Assembly: GCF_014640555.1 (NCBI RefSeq)
Contig: NZ_BMHE01000018.1
Span: 62,001 to 126,000 of the forward strand
DNA length: 64,000 bases
Reading direction: 5' to 3'
Source of the DNA: Paenibacillus marchantiophytorum
Lineage (GTDB): Bacteria; Bacillota; Bacilli; Paenibacillales; NBRC-103111
The translations under genes and the position numbers were made by a program. Positions 1 through 10,018 of the stretch are shown piece by piece (within the stretch, counting starts at the first letter, position 1; every line of letters begins with the position of its first letter). The notes beneath the pieces were generated by a model. The model saw only the letters and a list, made by a program, of their open reading frames with translations. It was not told the DNA's origin and searched no databases.

Positions 1-192
1 ATCCAGTTCAGGAGGCTTTTGCTCCTCTTCTTTATCAAGCGTCATCATCATATTCCACAACTTATCCAATCCATCTACTCCTAAGTCCATTAAATCTTGC
101 TCCCAATTACGCTCTTTTCGTTTCACAAAATGCCGCGTACTGGTTTCTGCCATCAAAGGTATTGCTACCGCCAGAAAGTCATCCGTTTCCAC
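1..192 (-). CDS. Partial hypothetical protein, N-terminal 64 residues
   Basis: A reading frame on the minus strand starts with GTG at 190-192 behind a strong AAGGAGGTGAGAAG ribosome binding site and stays open to the window edge. It begins METDDFLAVAIPLMAETSTR and is rich in charged residues (KRKERNWEQDLMDLGVDGLDKLW). I do not recognise the family. The strong binding site and lack of stops make it a real gene start rather than a chance frame. It lies left of the rlmH island elements and probably belongs to another mobile segment. Confidence 0.6.
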   Translation of the reverse strand, partial: METDDFLAVAIPLMAETSTRHFVKRKERNWEQDLMDLGVDGLDKLWNMMMTLDKEEEQKPPELD

Positions 193-633
193 CCTTCTCA
201 CCTCCTTGTTACTTATTATATCACACGAGACCTTAAAATATGCTATCATGATAACGTATTTATAATTAAAGTGATATTATGATAGCACTTTAATATCCTC
301 CGCCCTGCCAAATCCCGCTTCAATGCATAGCAAAAGACCCCTCTGCATGGGTCATAGAGGGGCACCGGTTACAAAAGGTATACTACGGCTTTATTGAAGC
401 TGAGTTATTAATATAGAGTCTTCTTTGAACCCCTATATCTTCTTCCAAGGTGTGTGTACAGTGAGTATAGCTCTTTCCTGCCTACATTCTTCTCTCTTTT
501 AATGCTCTTCTTATTAATGGCAGCCACCTTTTTAAAAATTAAAGACGTCGCATTTTCAGCACACCCCATCTTAAATGATTTGATGAAATTCAAAAGGAGT
601 AAAGCAACCCTTCACAGAGGATAGGAAAATTGA
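193..633. other. Intergenic stretch with operator-like palindrome and broken terminator
   Basis: No convincing gene lies here. The left part holds an inverted repeat (TGCTATCAT at 241-249 and ATGATAGCA at 278-286), which may be an operator for the gene starting at 192. A CCCCTCT/AGAGGGG hairpin near 318-343 is followed by a T-rich stretch on the minus strand. The bases around 560-612 resemble 7975-8022 and contain half of the long terminator seen intact at 8003-8046. The stretch ends in a 27-base recombinase scar. Confidence 0.45.
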
Positions 634-638
634 TCAGA
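612..638 (+). pseudogene. 27-base scar of a serine recombinase 3' end
   Basis: Twenty-seven bases are identical to 33830-33856, inside the 3' end of the intact serine recombinase gene, and in the same orientation. They sit between half of a terminator on the left and the truncated ATPase gene on the right. This is too short to be a gene and is best read as a recombination scar left by an older copy of the element. Confidence 0.6.
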
Positions 639-1740
639 GAGAATGAGTTGTAACCATAACTTGCCAATCCCCTTTTGTCGGGAGATCATACAACACCTTA
701 CATGCTTCTCTCACGGCATTAGGGTGGAGACATAGTTCTGGTTCATCCAATAAAAGAACATGTGGACGAGTTGATTTTGATTTTTTAGCGCTTTCAGCTT
801 GAGCAATTAATCTAAGAGCAGACCATAATAATGTCCGTCTCGCCCCACTACCTTGTTTATCGATAGCACTTTGATAACCAAGTTCAGGCCCCATTAAGAG
901 CTTAGCTGAATTTTTGAACAAAGAAACATCATTTTCAATATTATCTTCTGCCTTAGAATCAAATTTTACTACGTAACCAGGGAAAATACCTGAGATTGCA
1001 GTAGAAAGCTCTGTTTCAATTGATTCTATTTCTGATCTTGACTCGTCCAAAATCTTCTTTTTAATCCCTGAGAGCTGTATGAGCAATCTAGCATACTCCG
1101 TTTCTTCTCCCTCTTCAGAAGTCGTCATTTGCAGTGCCTTAACACGATCTTTTATAATTGCAGTGAGCAAATCGACAATTTGTTTCTCTTGTTCTAAAGG
1201 ATGAGCAAAGGCTTCTACCCTATGTGGCTGCGGTCTATTCTCCTTCGCAACATTGGGTGCTCCCCATGGAACTTGGTTATCCCAATCTTTCTTTTCAACA
1301 TCAAACCCTTGACGTTTAGGATCAGTATTAGGTGAACTCCAAATCCAACGCTCCCGTACAATTGCCTCTTCATTTTCCACATTCTTTTGAACCCATCTAA
1401 CCGCAGGAGAGGTATCACCATTTACAATAGTATGGAGTTCAATTTCAGGAAGCTTGTCCGGATTGACAATCCCATTAGGGAAATTGGCTTCGGAGAGCTG
1501 AGCCTTCTTTGAACCATGACTCATAACTACTTCATAAGCTTTTAGTATTGAGCTTTTACCAGCATTATTAGGTCCAACTAGAACTACGATATCATCCAAA
1601 TCAATTGTTACGGAATTACTTCCGATAGAGCGGAAATTTCTTATAATCATTCTTCTAAGTTTTGGACGGCTCGCTTCAAACCATAGAAATAAATCTTCTG
1701 AGTCTTCCTGAACTTTCTTTTTCGGTGGTATTTCCATCAC
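634..1740 (-). pseudogene. OLD-family ATPase/nuclease, truncated before the TOPRIM domain
   Basis: The frame encodes about 368 residues of an AAA ATPase of the OLD (overcoming lysogenization defect) type. The Walker A motif GPNNAGKSS is near residue 55, Walker B LLLDEPELCLHP is near residue 330, and a VMVTTHS switch motif ends the protein. Full OLD nucleases continue after this THS with a C-terminal TOPRIM nuclease domain. Here the frame stops at once, because the DNA switches to the recombinase scar at 612-638. OLD proteins are DNA-cleaving ATPases, and several act in phage defence. The gene is probably inactive as a nuclease. It starts at GTG 1740 or ATG 1737 behind TTGGAG. Confidence 0.75.
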
Positions 1741-2013
1741 TCCAATGGGTATATTTTACTAATTAAATATAATTATACCATTTATTGGGAGTATGTTCCA
1801 TATAAAAATAGGTCTCAAGAACCCACAAGGGTGATCTACTGTGGGTAGTTAACATTTCTAGACATCGACACTCCAGGCAGGCTCTTTGTGCTGGACAGGT
1901 GTGACTATATTGTCGTATTAGATCACAACTGCTTACATTTAGCATCTCTAGCAAATAAATAGTCCTGCCTAAGTAAAAAGCTTGTTTCCATTCAGCATGC
2001 TCTGGTTGAAAAC

Positions 2014-2038
2014 CGTTGCCGTTACTTATGATACGGTT
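2014..2038. repeat. att-like direct repeat 1 (rlmH 3'-end copy)
   Basis: The 25 bases include CCGTTACTTATGATACGG and are identical to the repeats at 20409 and 35734. In the reverse sense they read as the last codons and stop of rlmH (CCG TAT CAT AAG TAA). This copy is 33.7 kb from rlmH. It is followed by TAGCTCATC, unlike the CACCTCGTTTG that follows the 13721 and 20409 copies. Confidence 0.8.
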
Positions 2039-2053
2039 TAGCTCATCATCTCT

Positions 2054-2102
2054 AGGGGGAAATTTTCTACACCGCGGCGCTTAATATTTCCCCCTTTTGT
2101 AT
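2054..2102 (+). terminator. Terminator-like hairpin with GGGGGAAA stem
   Basis: GGGGGAAA at 2055 pairs with TTTCCCCC at 2089, followed by TTTTGTATAG. The loop is long (about 26 bases), so efficiency is uncertain. Confidence 0.4.
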
Positions 2103-2230
2103 AGTCATTTGTGATGTTTTTCTCCGCGCTGTCTGTAACGGCAAGTTTTTAAAATGGATTATTACTATTACCGAACACAAAAACAAGGCTGCTTTGAAAG
2201 TCACTTCAAAGCAGCCTTGCTTATTTTCAT

Positions 2231-5200
2231 TTATTTGCCCTTTTGCGCCAACATCTTCAGTAGCACCGTTACTGACTCTGCTCTTGTCGTTTTATCGTGC
2301 GGAGCAAATGCATTCGCGCTTTTACCTCCGATAATACTCAGCTTTTTCATAGCCCCCACTGCACCTTTCGCCCAATCCGGAACGTCTTTGTCGTCCGCGA
2401 AGCCTGTTTCCGTTGCAGCTTCAACTGACTGTCCAAGCGCTTTTGCGATCATCACTGTCATCTCGGAACGTGAAATCTCGGCATCCGGCCGGAAGGTGCT
2501 GTCTTCATAGCCTGTAATGATGGCCGCTTGTATCGCTTGCGCGACCGATTTCTGCGCCCATGTTCCGATCTTTCCTTTATCCGTAAACGTCAGCTCGGCT
2601 CCATTCCCTTGCGGCTTGAGCGTATTTATCAGCATAACCGCAAATTCCGCACGCGTTACGGTACGGTTCGGATTGAACGTACCGTCCGGATAGCCGCTGA
2701 CGATCCCGAAGCTTACCGCTTGCTTGATGCTCGCCTCAGCCCAGTGTCCGGAGATATCGCTGAAGTTGACTGGCTGCTTCGTGACTGTCGCTGAATCTCC
2801 GCCTTGACCTGTTGCGAGTACCGCATACTTCGTAAAGTGGTTAACTTTTATGGTGATGGTATTTCCTTTTACTTCGCCGCCGACTTCCACCCATACCTTC
2901 TTTATTTCGTCGTAGAAAAATACAGAAGGTTTTTGATTGCCCTTTAACCTTTTCGGATCGAAGGTAAAAGTCATCGTGATTTCCTTGTTGAAGTTTTCCG
3001 GGAAGTTTTTTAGAATTTCGAATACCGGGCTGACCAGAGCATCCTTGCTTGTAAGCAGCTTTTGTGTGTCTGCCACTTTTTCTATCGTTATTTTCAATTC
3101 TTTGCCTGTCGCATCGGCAGGAATCATAATTTTGACTCCATCACCCAGGCTAACCTCGCCAGATTTACCGATGGAAAGCGTTAGCGTACCGTCGGTCGAG
3201 ATCACTGTATTGTTTGATGGAGTTAATGATGGAGTGCCGCCATCGCTAGAAGAGCCGCCCGCGTTGTTGATCGTCCACTTTGCATATAGGGTCGTGTCTG
3301 CCGTGATCGAAATGGTGAAATTGAACAGTGTCGTCAACATGCCGTCGCTGTACCACCCGCCGAACGTGTACCCGCTTCTCGTCGGATCAGTTGGTTTTGT
3401 GGACGTACTGTTATAGTGCACTGGCTGGCTGCCCACCGCTGAACCGCCGTTACTATTGAAGCTGACAGTATACGTGTTGGCCATCCACTTTGCGTACAGT
3501 GTCACGTTAGACGTACCCATGATGAAAGGCGACCCTTCGGCGTAGCTCGTTCCGCTTCCGTCCGCTTCCGTATTCCAACCTGCGAACGTATAGCCTGTCT
3601 TCAACAAATTTCTGGTGTTCCCATATACCGAAACGGTAACTCCTTGCGCGTATGAGCCACTGTCGGTCGGTGTGTTGCCAGATATAGCGCCGTTGCCGTT
3701 ATACGTCACCGTATACGACGGAATCTCCGTTACGGTCATCACCGTTACCGTATACGTTATTTTCGTGGTTCCATCCTGCGCGGTAACAATAACCTTTTTG
3801 CCAGTTGCCAAAACAGTCGCTACCGTTATTCCATCTGTATCATAGACATCAAACGTTGCATTCGCTGCCGGTGTGATCGCTGCCTTGAGCGCAGCTAACG
3901 TTGTTTCGTATGGAATGTTCGTGATGCTTTCATTCGCGGTATGGCCGGTGCTTACCTTTCCTATAGTGGATGTCAGCGTTGCATCTGTGCTTACGCTCAC
4001 TATGTCTGGCTTAATGCTCAAGCTATGTGCAGTACCTTTGAGTGCCGACTTTACTCCCATGATATTACTGACCATAACATCAGACACTATGATTTCTGTC
4101 GATCCAGCATCTAATCCGTCTTTAACCTTAAAATTCAAGGTTAATGGATGATTCTTCTTTAGTGCTTCATCCTCGCTCAAATTATAGGATAATACTCTCT
4201 CTACGCCAGGAGCTGTTTTAGTGGCTTGATTAATCTTCACTCCTGTCTTTTCAAAATCTGAGACGACAGAGACAAGCTCCAACTTAGTATCATCATACTT
4301 TATCGTCAAATCTTGCCCGTACGCGGACTCTTTTACCCCTGCAAGATTTACCCCTACTGCAAAGGCATCACCACTAATAACCTCATCAGGTCCTGTTAAC
4401 TGAGCCTGAGCGGCAACTGTCGCATATAGCCCAACCTGATTAATTCTCGCCATATTGTTAGGCCACTGACCATTGTACTGATCCGCAACCGTAATATAGA
4501 TTCTGAAGTAGCGAGCAGTAACGGGTTCTTCCAGCAGACGATCTGTCACATTAGCCGTATTGCCAACTACGGGGTCTATATCATTCCAAGTTAAACCATC
4601 TGGACTGCTTTGCAGCACAAAGTCCTTGGTGGTATTCTGCACATTACCTCTAAATCCATCATGCTTGACAGCCCAGCGATTGATCGTGAACTCTCGTCCC
4701 AGATCAACCATCCACCATCGAGGTGTCGTATATGAGGTGTTTGCACTTACCCAGCCCTCGCTGTTATCATCCCAATTACCTGTGATTGCTCTGCCAGGGT
4801 CATAGCTGTCATGCGTGCTATTTGCGCTTGCTGTTGCACCGACCGCTACATTCTCGCCTGCAATATCCCTAACTACAACATGACAAATTACATATACACT
4901 AGGATCGCCTTCAATATACGCTTTAATATTGGCGCTTCCCGCACGCATTGCTGTAACTTTACCGAATATGTCTACAACTGCAACTTGCTTGTTATCAGAC
5001 TCCCATTTAATGATGCTGTCAGGCCGAGCAGACCTGACAGTCAGCTTTTGAGAGTCTTGCGTGTATAGCTTCATTTCGTTTATATCCAGCTTTAAAGCAC
5101 TATTCAATCCACCTTTTGGCTTTAGTTCATATTTTGTATTTGGCTTCGTTGCAAATGTGTATACTTCTCCTAGCAGGTTCGTTGACATCGTGCTTCCGAT

Positions 5201-7522
5201 CAGAGTCCCATCTTCATAGACTTCCAATTCTTTACCCTGCCACGGATTAAGAACAACACATTGCTTGCCTTGTTCACTTAGAATTTGTACATAAGTCATT
5301 TGTCCAAACTCACTCTGATTCGCGTCAACCAGGAATGCACCCTTTGCACGCATTCTCTTGATCGTAGTTTCCTGATTATGATACCAGTTCGCAAAAATAT
5401 TAATAAAGCCCTCATTGCTTTGTAACAATGAATCTTGCACTACACCTAATGTGTTGGCTCCACCGATATCTCCTATCGTATTATTCGCTCTCAGCCCACG
5501 CCAATCTCCAGCCTCAAGATCAATATTGCCAGCCTTGAGTTGCTCCATGATCTTGTCGATGTCATAGCCCAAGCGAGTTGCACTAGTTAATCGTCTCGCA
5601 TTACCTTCCGCATTTCTCACATCTAAATAATTGAAATACTTCTCTTTCGATTCAGGAGAAGCTGTCATCCCGATCGAATCGAAGTAGTAGACACTTTGGA
5701 TCGTAACTGGATTCCCTGTGCTGAACGTATCTCCGGGATCCCAAGGCGTACGTCCCTCATGCTCTTTTATCGTTTCCTTGCCATTCCAGATGAAGGTAGG
5801 AACAGGGCTCATATGGTCTATAATGTCCTGCCATATGGCTATCTTGTCCTGATCTACGCCAAGTGCCTTAGCAGCCTCGATCGTATTTCTTAACATATAG
5901 AGACAGGCATCCACATCCAGGATAGGGTTTCTCCCCGGATTTCCTTCATGTGTTGCTCCATACACAACATACTTTCCATTCTCCTTAGTGACATACTTCT
6001 CCCAAAATATCGAAGCCGACTTCATCATCGGATAAAGCGTTGTTCTCAAAAATTGTTCATCTTGATTGAATTGCCACATTTTCACGATCGGCATAAGAAC
6101 AGAGGTTGCATTGGTTGGTGACTGCCAATAATCATTTTCATTATTAAACTGTTCTGTGGACGCTCCTCTTGGACCGATGTGAGTCGGGAATAGGGCTCCG
6201 CCTTGTATTCCTTCTGTAAATGGGTCCGGTCTTCCCGTCCCCATGATGACCCAGTTCAGATGTTCGGCAAGACTCGACCGTCTCATCGCCTCTGGCCAGA
6301 AGTCTACCAGGACATTCACATAGTTCGGTATGCCTTCTAGTCGATTGGCTGTTACGAGTGGATGAATCTGGCGCTGCATATCTGTATTGGTCGTATAGTC
6401 CCCTTGCCATGCAGGATTATCCGCGGCAGACCATGGGAATAGACCTGCTGGCAATCCCGCATTGTTCTCACTCGACACGGAGGTTGCACAGCCGAGCATA
6501 TAGAGCATGCCATAGTACATGCGTTCTACACTCTCATCTTGGATATTAATATAGGACTTCAGCCAGTACTGCTTCCAATAATTTCGGTGTGCTTCGTTGG
6601 ACGCAGCAATTGCCTCCGCTGTGCTTCTGGATTCAACCTTTGACTTCGCCTGAAGAATGACTTCACTGAGCTTATCCGTATCTCCATCCTGCATGCTGCC
6701 TTCAACAGCAGACACTAAAGTCACTTTCTCGCTTGCTGGCAGTGTGAAAGAAGTTGTATTACGCTTGGAGTCGATATTCTGCACGGCAACGTCGATATCA
6801 TCAACAATCATCGAGGCTATCGCAGCATTGGCCCTCCAGCCCTTCCATGTACCCGTTCCACTCGCACGGTTGCTAGCCTCGCTGATTCCTGTCTTGGTGG
6901 CGATCATCAGCTTGCCATCGACACTTGCCGTCGTATTGCTATTAGCTGTCCAAGCCGCGACTTCCATCGCTAATGGAGCATCTGTCTTATTCACGATCTC
7001 GGTAACAATGAGATTTTCTTTGGCAGACAGCCAACTCTTCGTCTGAAAGCCCTCCTCAGACTGGGCAACAATCTCTGCAAGCTTCATGTCCTGCTCATAT
7101 CTGAATGCTGATGCTGCTGCGGTATCTCCTGTGGCACGAATCGTGACGCCTCCGAGTGTGGTATATTGCTGACCGTTGTTCGATGCGCGATCTCTCCACA
7201 TATCACTTCTGGATATGTAAATATTCTGCTCCCTGCGATCCCCTGCCATAAAAGCAAATACGGTGCCGTTGCCCATCAGCGGCCCATCTGGGCTGTAATT
7301 AGTATCCCATGGCGATCCTAGCTTAGTGTCCTTCGTATACACACCCTTGTAGCTATCTAGTATGCCAGATAGTTCTGTCCATTCATCTGTTGCTCCAGCT
7401 ATTGATATTGGTGCTGGTGCAGCTGAAGCTTGAGGTATCCATCCGCCTACACCTATATAAAGGCTCGATGCAGTCAAACAAGTAACCATGAAGCCAGATA
7501 TTCTCCGTTTCATCTTCAACAA
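2231..7522 (-). CDS. Large secreted SLH-anchored glycoside hydrolase (GH95-like) with CBM32-like and InlB-type repeats
   Basis: This 1763-residue exported surface protein has a signal peptide that ends near QASAAPAP. Residues about 45-800 form a beta-sandwich plus helical catalytic region like GH95-type fucosidases/galactosidases (WQGDYTTNTDMQ near 377). Next come a Big_2-like domain, an F5/8 type C (CBM32-like) lectin domain (about 925-1060, DLGREFTINRW), a cohesin-like domain and two InlB/Listeria-type repeats ending in TLYAKW. A Ser/Gly linker and three SLH motifs (SGYPDGTFNPNRTVTRAEF) lead to the C-terminus. SLH motifs bind secondary cell-wall polymers, so the enzyme is probably displayed on the wall to attack plant or host glycans. 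The TTG start at 7522 fits an AGAGG site. The GH family is inferred from overall pattern only. Confidence 0.75.
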   Translation of the reverse strand: MLKMKRRISGFMVTCLTASSLYIGVGGWIPQASAAPAPISIAGATDEWTELSGILDSYKGVYTKDTKLGSPWDTNYSPDGPLMGNGTVFAFMAGDRREQNIYISRSDMWRDRASNNGQQYTTLGGVTIRATGDTAAASAFRYEQDMKLAEIVAQSEEGFQTKSWLSAKENLIVTEIVNKTDAPLAMEVAAWTANSNTTASVDGKLMIATKTGISEASNRASGTGTWKGWRANAAIASMIVDDIDVAVQNIDSKRNTTSFTLPASEKVTLVSAVEGSMQDGDTDKLSEVILQAKSKVESRSTAEAIAASNEAHRNYWKQYWLKSYINIQDESVERMYYGMLYMLGCATSVSSENNAGLPAGLFPWSAADNPAWQGDYTTNTDMQRQIHPLVTANRLEGIPNYVNVLVDFWPEAMRRSSLAEHLNWVIMGTGRPDPFTEGIQGGALFPTHIGPRGASTEQFNNENDYWQSPTNATSVLMPIVKMWQFNQDEQFLRTTLYPMMKSASIFWEKYVTKENGKYVVYGATHEGNPGRNPILDVDACLYMLRNTIEAAKALGVDQDKIAIWQDIIDHMSPVPTFIWNGKETIKEHEGRTPWDPGDTFSTGNPVTIQSVYYFDSIGMTASPESKEKYFNYLDVRNAEGNARRLTSATRLGYDIDKIMEQLKAGNIDLEAGDWRGLRANNTIGDIGGANTLGVVQDSLLQSNEGFINIFANWYHNQETTIKRMRAKGAFLVDANQSEFGQMTYVQILSEQGKQCVVLNPWQGKELEVYEDGTLIGSTMSTNLLGEVYTFATKPNTKYELKPKGGLNSALKLDINEMKLYTQDSQKLTVRSARPDSIIKWESDNKQVAVVDIFGKVTAMRAGSANIKAYIEGDPSVYVICHVVVRDIAGENVAVGATASANSTHDSYDPGRAITGNWDDNSEGWVSANTSYTTPRWWMVDLGREFTINRWAVKHDGFRGNVQNTTKDFVLQSSPDGLTWNDIDPVVGNTANVTDRLLEEPVTARYFRIYITVADQYNGQWPNNMARINQVGLYATVAAQAQLTGPDEVISGDAFAVGVNLAGVKESAYGQDLTIKYDDTKLELVSVVSDFEKTGVKINQATKTAPGVERVLSYNLSEDEALKKNHPLTLNFKVKDGLDAGSTEIIVSDVMVSNIMGVKSALKGTAHSLSIKPDIVSVSTDATLTSTIGKVSTGHTANESITNIPYETTLAALKAAITPAANATFDVYDTDGITVATVLATGKKVIVTAQDGTTKITYTVTVMTVTEIPSYTVTYNGNGAISGNTPTDSGSYAQGVTVSVYGNTRNLLKTGYTFAGWNTEADGSGTSYAEGSPFIMGTSNVTLYAKWMANTYTVSFNSNGGSAVGSQPVHYNSTSTKPTDPTRSGYTFGGWYSDGMLTTLFNFTISITADTTLYAKWTINNAGGSSSDGGTPSLTPSNNTVISTDGTLTLSIGKSGEVSLGDGVKIMIPADATGKELKITIEKVADTQKLLTSKDALVSPVFEILKNFPENFNKEITMTFTFDPKRLKGNQKPSVFFYDEIKKVWVEVGGEVKGNTITIKVNHFTKYAVLATGQGGDSATVTKQPVNFSDISGHWAEASIKQAVSFGIVSGYPDGTFNPNRTVTRAEFAVMLINTLKPQGNGAELTFTDKGKIGTWAQKSVAQAIQAAIITGYEDSTFRPDAEISRSEMTVMIAKALGQSVEAATETGFADDKDVPDWAKGAVGAMKKLSIIGGKSANAFAPHDKTTRAESVTVLLKMLAQKGK

Positions 7523-8084
7523 TCTAAACCTCTCCTCTCCGTTTTCCTTGAAATTAGTATCTTACTTAGCCATTTCCATATAATGGATACGCTTTCAAAT
7601 TTACGTGTGATTTGAGTGAACGCTTAAGTTTCACGATACTATACACTTCATGATTTAACATTCCATAATTGTTTCCAACTTGCAAAGCTCATACTTGGAT
7701 CTATACGCTGAAGTTCAATACTAGCTTGTCTGATTACCTCGTTGACTCATTTTGAACCCCTTTCTGTTTGATTGAATCGTGTTGATTGCTGCATGGCCAC
7801 ACACTTTATATATCACAGGGGAGTGAAGCAATATACTGTTCATTTTTCTTAAGTATCAGAAAATAACTGTACTTTTTGGATCCGTCGTTAAAATCTACTG
7901 TCTTTTTTATTAAAACGGCGTACTTCTCTATCAAAATCAATGTAGATTCGATCAGAATCCTTATGTTTCTGCGACGAACTATCTTGAATGATCTGTTGAA
8001 ATTCAAAAGGAGTAAAGCAACCCTTTTAAGGTTGCTTTACTCCTTTGTGTTCATACCTTCATATTTCGATCAGAGGGCTGTAAT
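7523..8084. other. Intergenic stretch between SLH enzyme and ABC-F gene
   Basis: This holds the probable promoter of the SLH gene, about 300 bases in which I see nothing convincing, and the ABC-F terminator at its right end. A 66-codon minus frame at 7806-8006 overlaps the terminator and has no credible binding site, so I do not call it. Confidence 0.4.
8003..8046 (-). terminator. Strong intrinsic terminator of the ABC-F gene
   Basis: AGGAGTAAAGCAACC pairs perfectly with GGTTGCTTTACTCCT around a TTTTAA loop. The stem is flanked by A-rich and T-rich runs, so it can work in both directions. Half of the same hairpin is found at 592-612. Confidence 0.85.
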
Positions 8085-9824
8085 TTAAAGCAACTTAATC
8101 AGCCCTTCTAGCTCATCAACCAATACTTTTGCAAGTTCAAAATTAGTATCTTTTAAAGCCAATTCTATTTTCATTTCAACCGATTTTTTATTTTGTTCAG
8201 TTTCTAAATAGTCTCTATCAAAATGACTAGCATAAATCATCTGTCTAAATTTCCGCATACTCATTTTTCTAATCGTCTTATCGTCAATGATCAGAACATA
8301 ATCCATCCCATTTACAACAGAATAGAAATCATGAGAAATCATGAGAATCGCACCTTTATAGTCCTCAATGGCTTTCTCCAGTGCTATTTGTGTATAGGTG
8401 TCTAAATGGCTTGTCGGTTCATCAAGAAGCAAAACGTTTGCTTTACTGGCAGAAACCTTAGCCAATTGAAGCATATTTTTTTCTCCACCAGATAAAGATG
8501 CTATCTTTTGATTAACGATTTCGCCTTCAAAGCCATAGTTTGAAATATACGATCTAACCTCATCATACGTTTTAAACCCAGCATCGATGAATTCTTCTAG
8601 TATTGTATTAGAATCCTTTAGCACTTCGCCTTGAATCTGAGATAAATAAGCCACTTTAACATCCGCATTTATTTCAATTGAAGCATGATTATTTTTAAAG
8701 ATATCTCGGAGTAAAGTTGTTTTCCCGGTACCGTTTGGGCCAATAATGGCTACTTTATCCGTAGATTTTATCTCAAAGTTAACATTGTCTAAAAGTAATT
8801 CATCAAACGTAACACTATAATTATTGACATTTACAACAATGGTGTCTTCAATTTCATTCTCAATACCGAAACTAATATTCGGTTGCTTAATATCAACAAA
8901 TGGCGCTTTAATTCTACGCGCTTCCAATCTCTCTTGAAACCTAACTCTAGCTTTTAACGCTCTACCTCTAGAGGCTTCTGAATTATACGTTGCGATAGCT
9001 CTAAGATTATCAATAATGCTATCGTATCTCTCAATTTCTTCTTGTTCAGCGACTGCGATTTCTTGCAACTCAATCTTTGTCTGAAGTAATGAGAAATTAT
9101 ACTCAATATACCGCCCATCAAACTCTTGGATCTCCCTATTTTCAAGGTGTAGAATTTTGTTAAAACAATGATTCAACAGATATCGGTTGTGCGTAACAAC
9201 TAACAGCATTCCTTTGTGAGAATTAATAAGATTTTTAAGCGCATTTAGGTTTTCAAAATCTAAAAATACATCGGGTTCGTCCATAATCATTAAGTCTGGA
9301 CTACTAAGCATTTCCTTCATCACTTGAATAAGTTTGAATTCCCCACCACTCAGGTCGGATACCCTAAGGTCTTTTAGCTTCATGAGGTTTGCTAGATTTA
9401 GTTTCTTATTAATCTTGCTTTCGAAATCATCCCCACCGATTGAATCAAATGCGTCTAAAGCTAATTGATACTTTTCTAATAACGACTCAATATCCGATGA
9501 TGTTTCCATTTCCGTACAAATAGCTGTTATTTCATTTTGTATCTTAATAAATTCTTCCCCTATATATTCAAAAACGGTTGTTTCTTTGGTTTTGTCGAAT
9601 TGTGGGAATTGACTTACATGCCTAATTTTGCAAGTGGGATCTATTTCTAACTTGCCCTCGAACAAATATCTTTCTGGATCCATCAGTATATCGATCAATG
9701 TACTTTTCCCGCTGCCACTTGTTCCTATAAAAGCGCAATGTTGTGCCTCTTCAAGCGTAAATGAAATATTTGTATATAGTTCTTTTTGCGGAAATGAGAA
9801 GGATAAGTTATCAACTTTTATCAT
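8085..9824 (-). CDS. ABC-F family ATPase (ribosome-associated; possible antibiotic-resistance type)
   Basis: The 579-residue protein has two ABC domains in one chain and no membrane segments, which is the ABC-F layout. The first Walker A is GTSGSGKST (about residue 34) with LSGGE and MIMDEPDVFLD. The second is GPNGTGKTT (about 360) with SLSGGEKN and LLLDEPTSHLD. A charged helical linker joins the two. ABC-F proteins bind the ribosomal E site and either tune translation or displace drugs; members such as Vga, Lsa and Msr give resistance. Which type this is cannot be told from sequence alone. The C-terminal tail of about 50 residues is helical. It is a single gene with its own strong terminator, inside the island region. 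Confidence 0.8.
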   Translation of the reverse strand: MIKVDNLSFSFPQKELYTNISFTLEEAQHCAFIGTSGSGKSTLIDILMDPERYLFEGKLEIDPTCKIRHVSQFPQFDKTKETTVFEYIGEEFIKIQNEITAICTEMETSSDIESLLEKYQLALDAFDSIGGDDFESKINKKLNLANLMKLKDLRVSDLSGGEFKLIQVMKEMLSSPDLMIMDEPDVFLDFENLNALKNLINSHKGMLLVVTHNRYLLNHCFNKILHLENREIQEFDGRYIEYNFSLLQTKIELQEIAVAEQEEIERYDSIIDNLRAIATYNSEASRGRALKARVRFQERLEARRIKAPFVDIKQPNISFGIENEIEDTIVVNVNNYSVTFDELLLDNVNFEIKSTDKVAIIGPNGTGKTTLLRDIFKNNHASIEINADVKVAYLSQIQGEVLKDSNTILEEFIDAGFKTYDEVRSYISNYGFEGEIVNQKIASLSGGEKNMLQLAKVSASKANVLLLDEPTSHLDTYTQIALEKAIEDYKGAILMISHDFYSVVNGMDYVLIIDDKTIRKMSMRKFRQMIYASHFDRDYLETEQNKKSVEMKIELALKDTNFELAKVLVDELEGLIKLL

Positions 9825-9983
9825 AGTATTACCTTTCTTTATAACTAAAATAGCGACTATTATTAGATGTATTGCAAAACATAGATTTTGAGCTTACCGT
9901 TGTTAGAGTAACACTGTTTACAACTAACTTCAATCCTATTTGAGTAATAGCAGTATCTACCTGTCCATCGTCTGCAGAGCAAA

Positions 9984-10016
9984 ATTAAAAGGCGCCCTAT
10001 TGGGCGCCCTCCGTAT
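9984..10016 (-). terminator. trpB terminator
   Basis: GGCGCCC-TATT-GGGCGCC is a perfect hairpin. On the minus strand it is followed by TTTTAATTTT, just past the trpB stop codon. Confidence 0.85.
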
Positions 10017-10018
10017 CT

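Larger units (their letters stand above)
1741..2230. other. Intergenic stretch holding att repeat and terminator
   Basis: This stretch holds a TATAAT-like promoter for the ATPase gene (about 1777-1782, minus strand), the att repeat at 2014-2038 and a GGGGGAAA...TTTCCCCC hairpin at 2054-2096 followed by TTTTGT on the plus strand. The start of the stretch carries an open minus-strand frame with several cysteines, which I judge non-coding because it runs through the att repeat. A further hairpin near 2183-2222 (AAGGCTGCTTTGAA and its complement) can terminate the SLH gene. Confidence 0.5.

Noticed and set aside
408..593. 61-residue minus frame starting MNFIKSFKMG
   Set aside because: Its start region is the half-terminator shared with 7975-8022; the similarity to the 7806-8006 frame is due to the DNA repeat, and the rest of the two frames is unrelated.
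1763..2083. Open minus-strand frame with several cysteines (SCDLIRQYSHTCPAQRACLE)
   Set aside because: It runs straight through the att repeat and a terminator stem and has no start or binding site, so it is probably chance.
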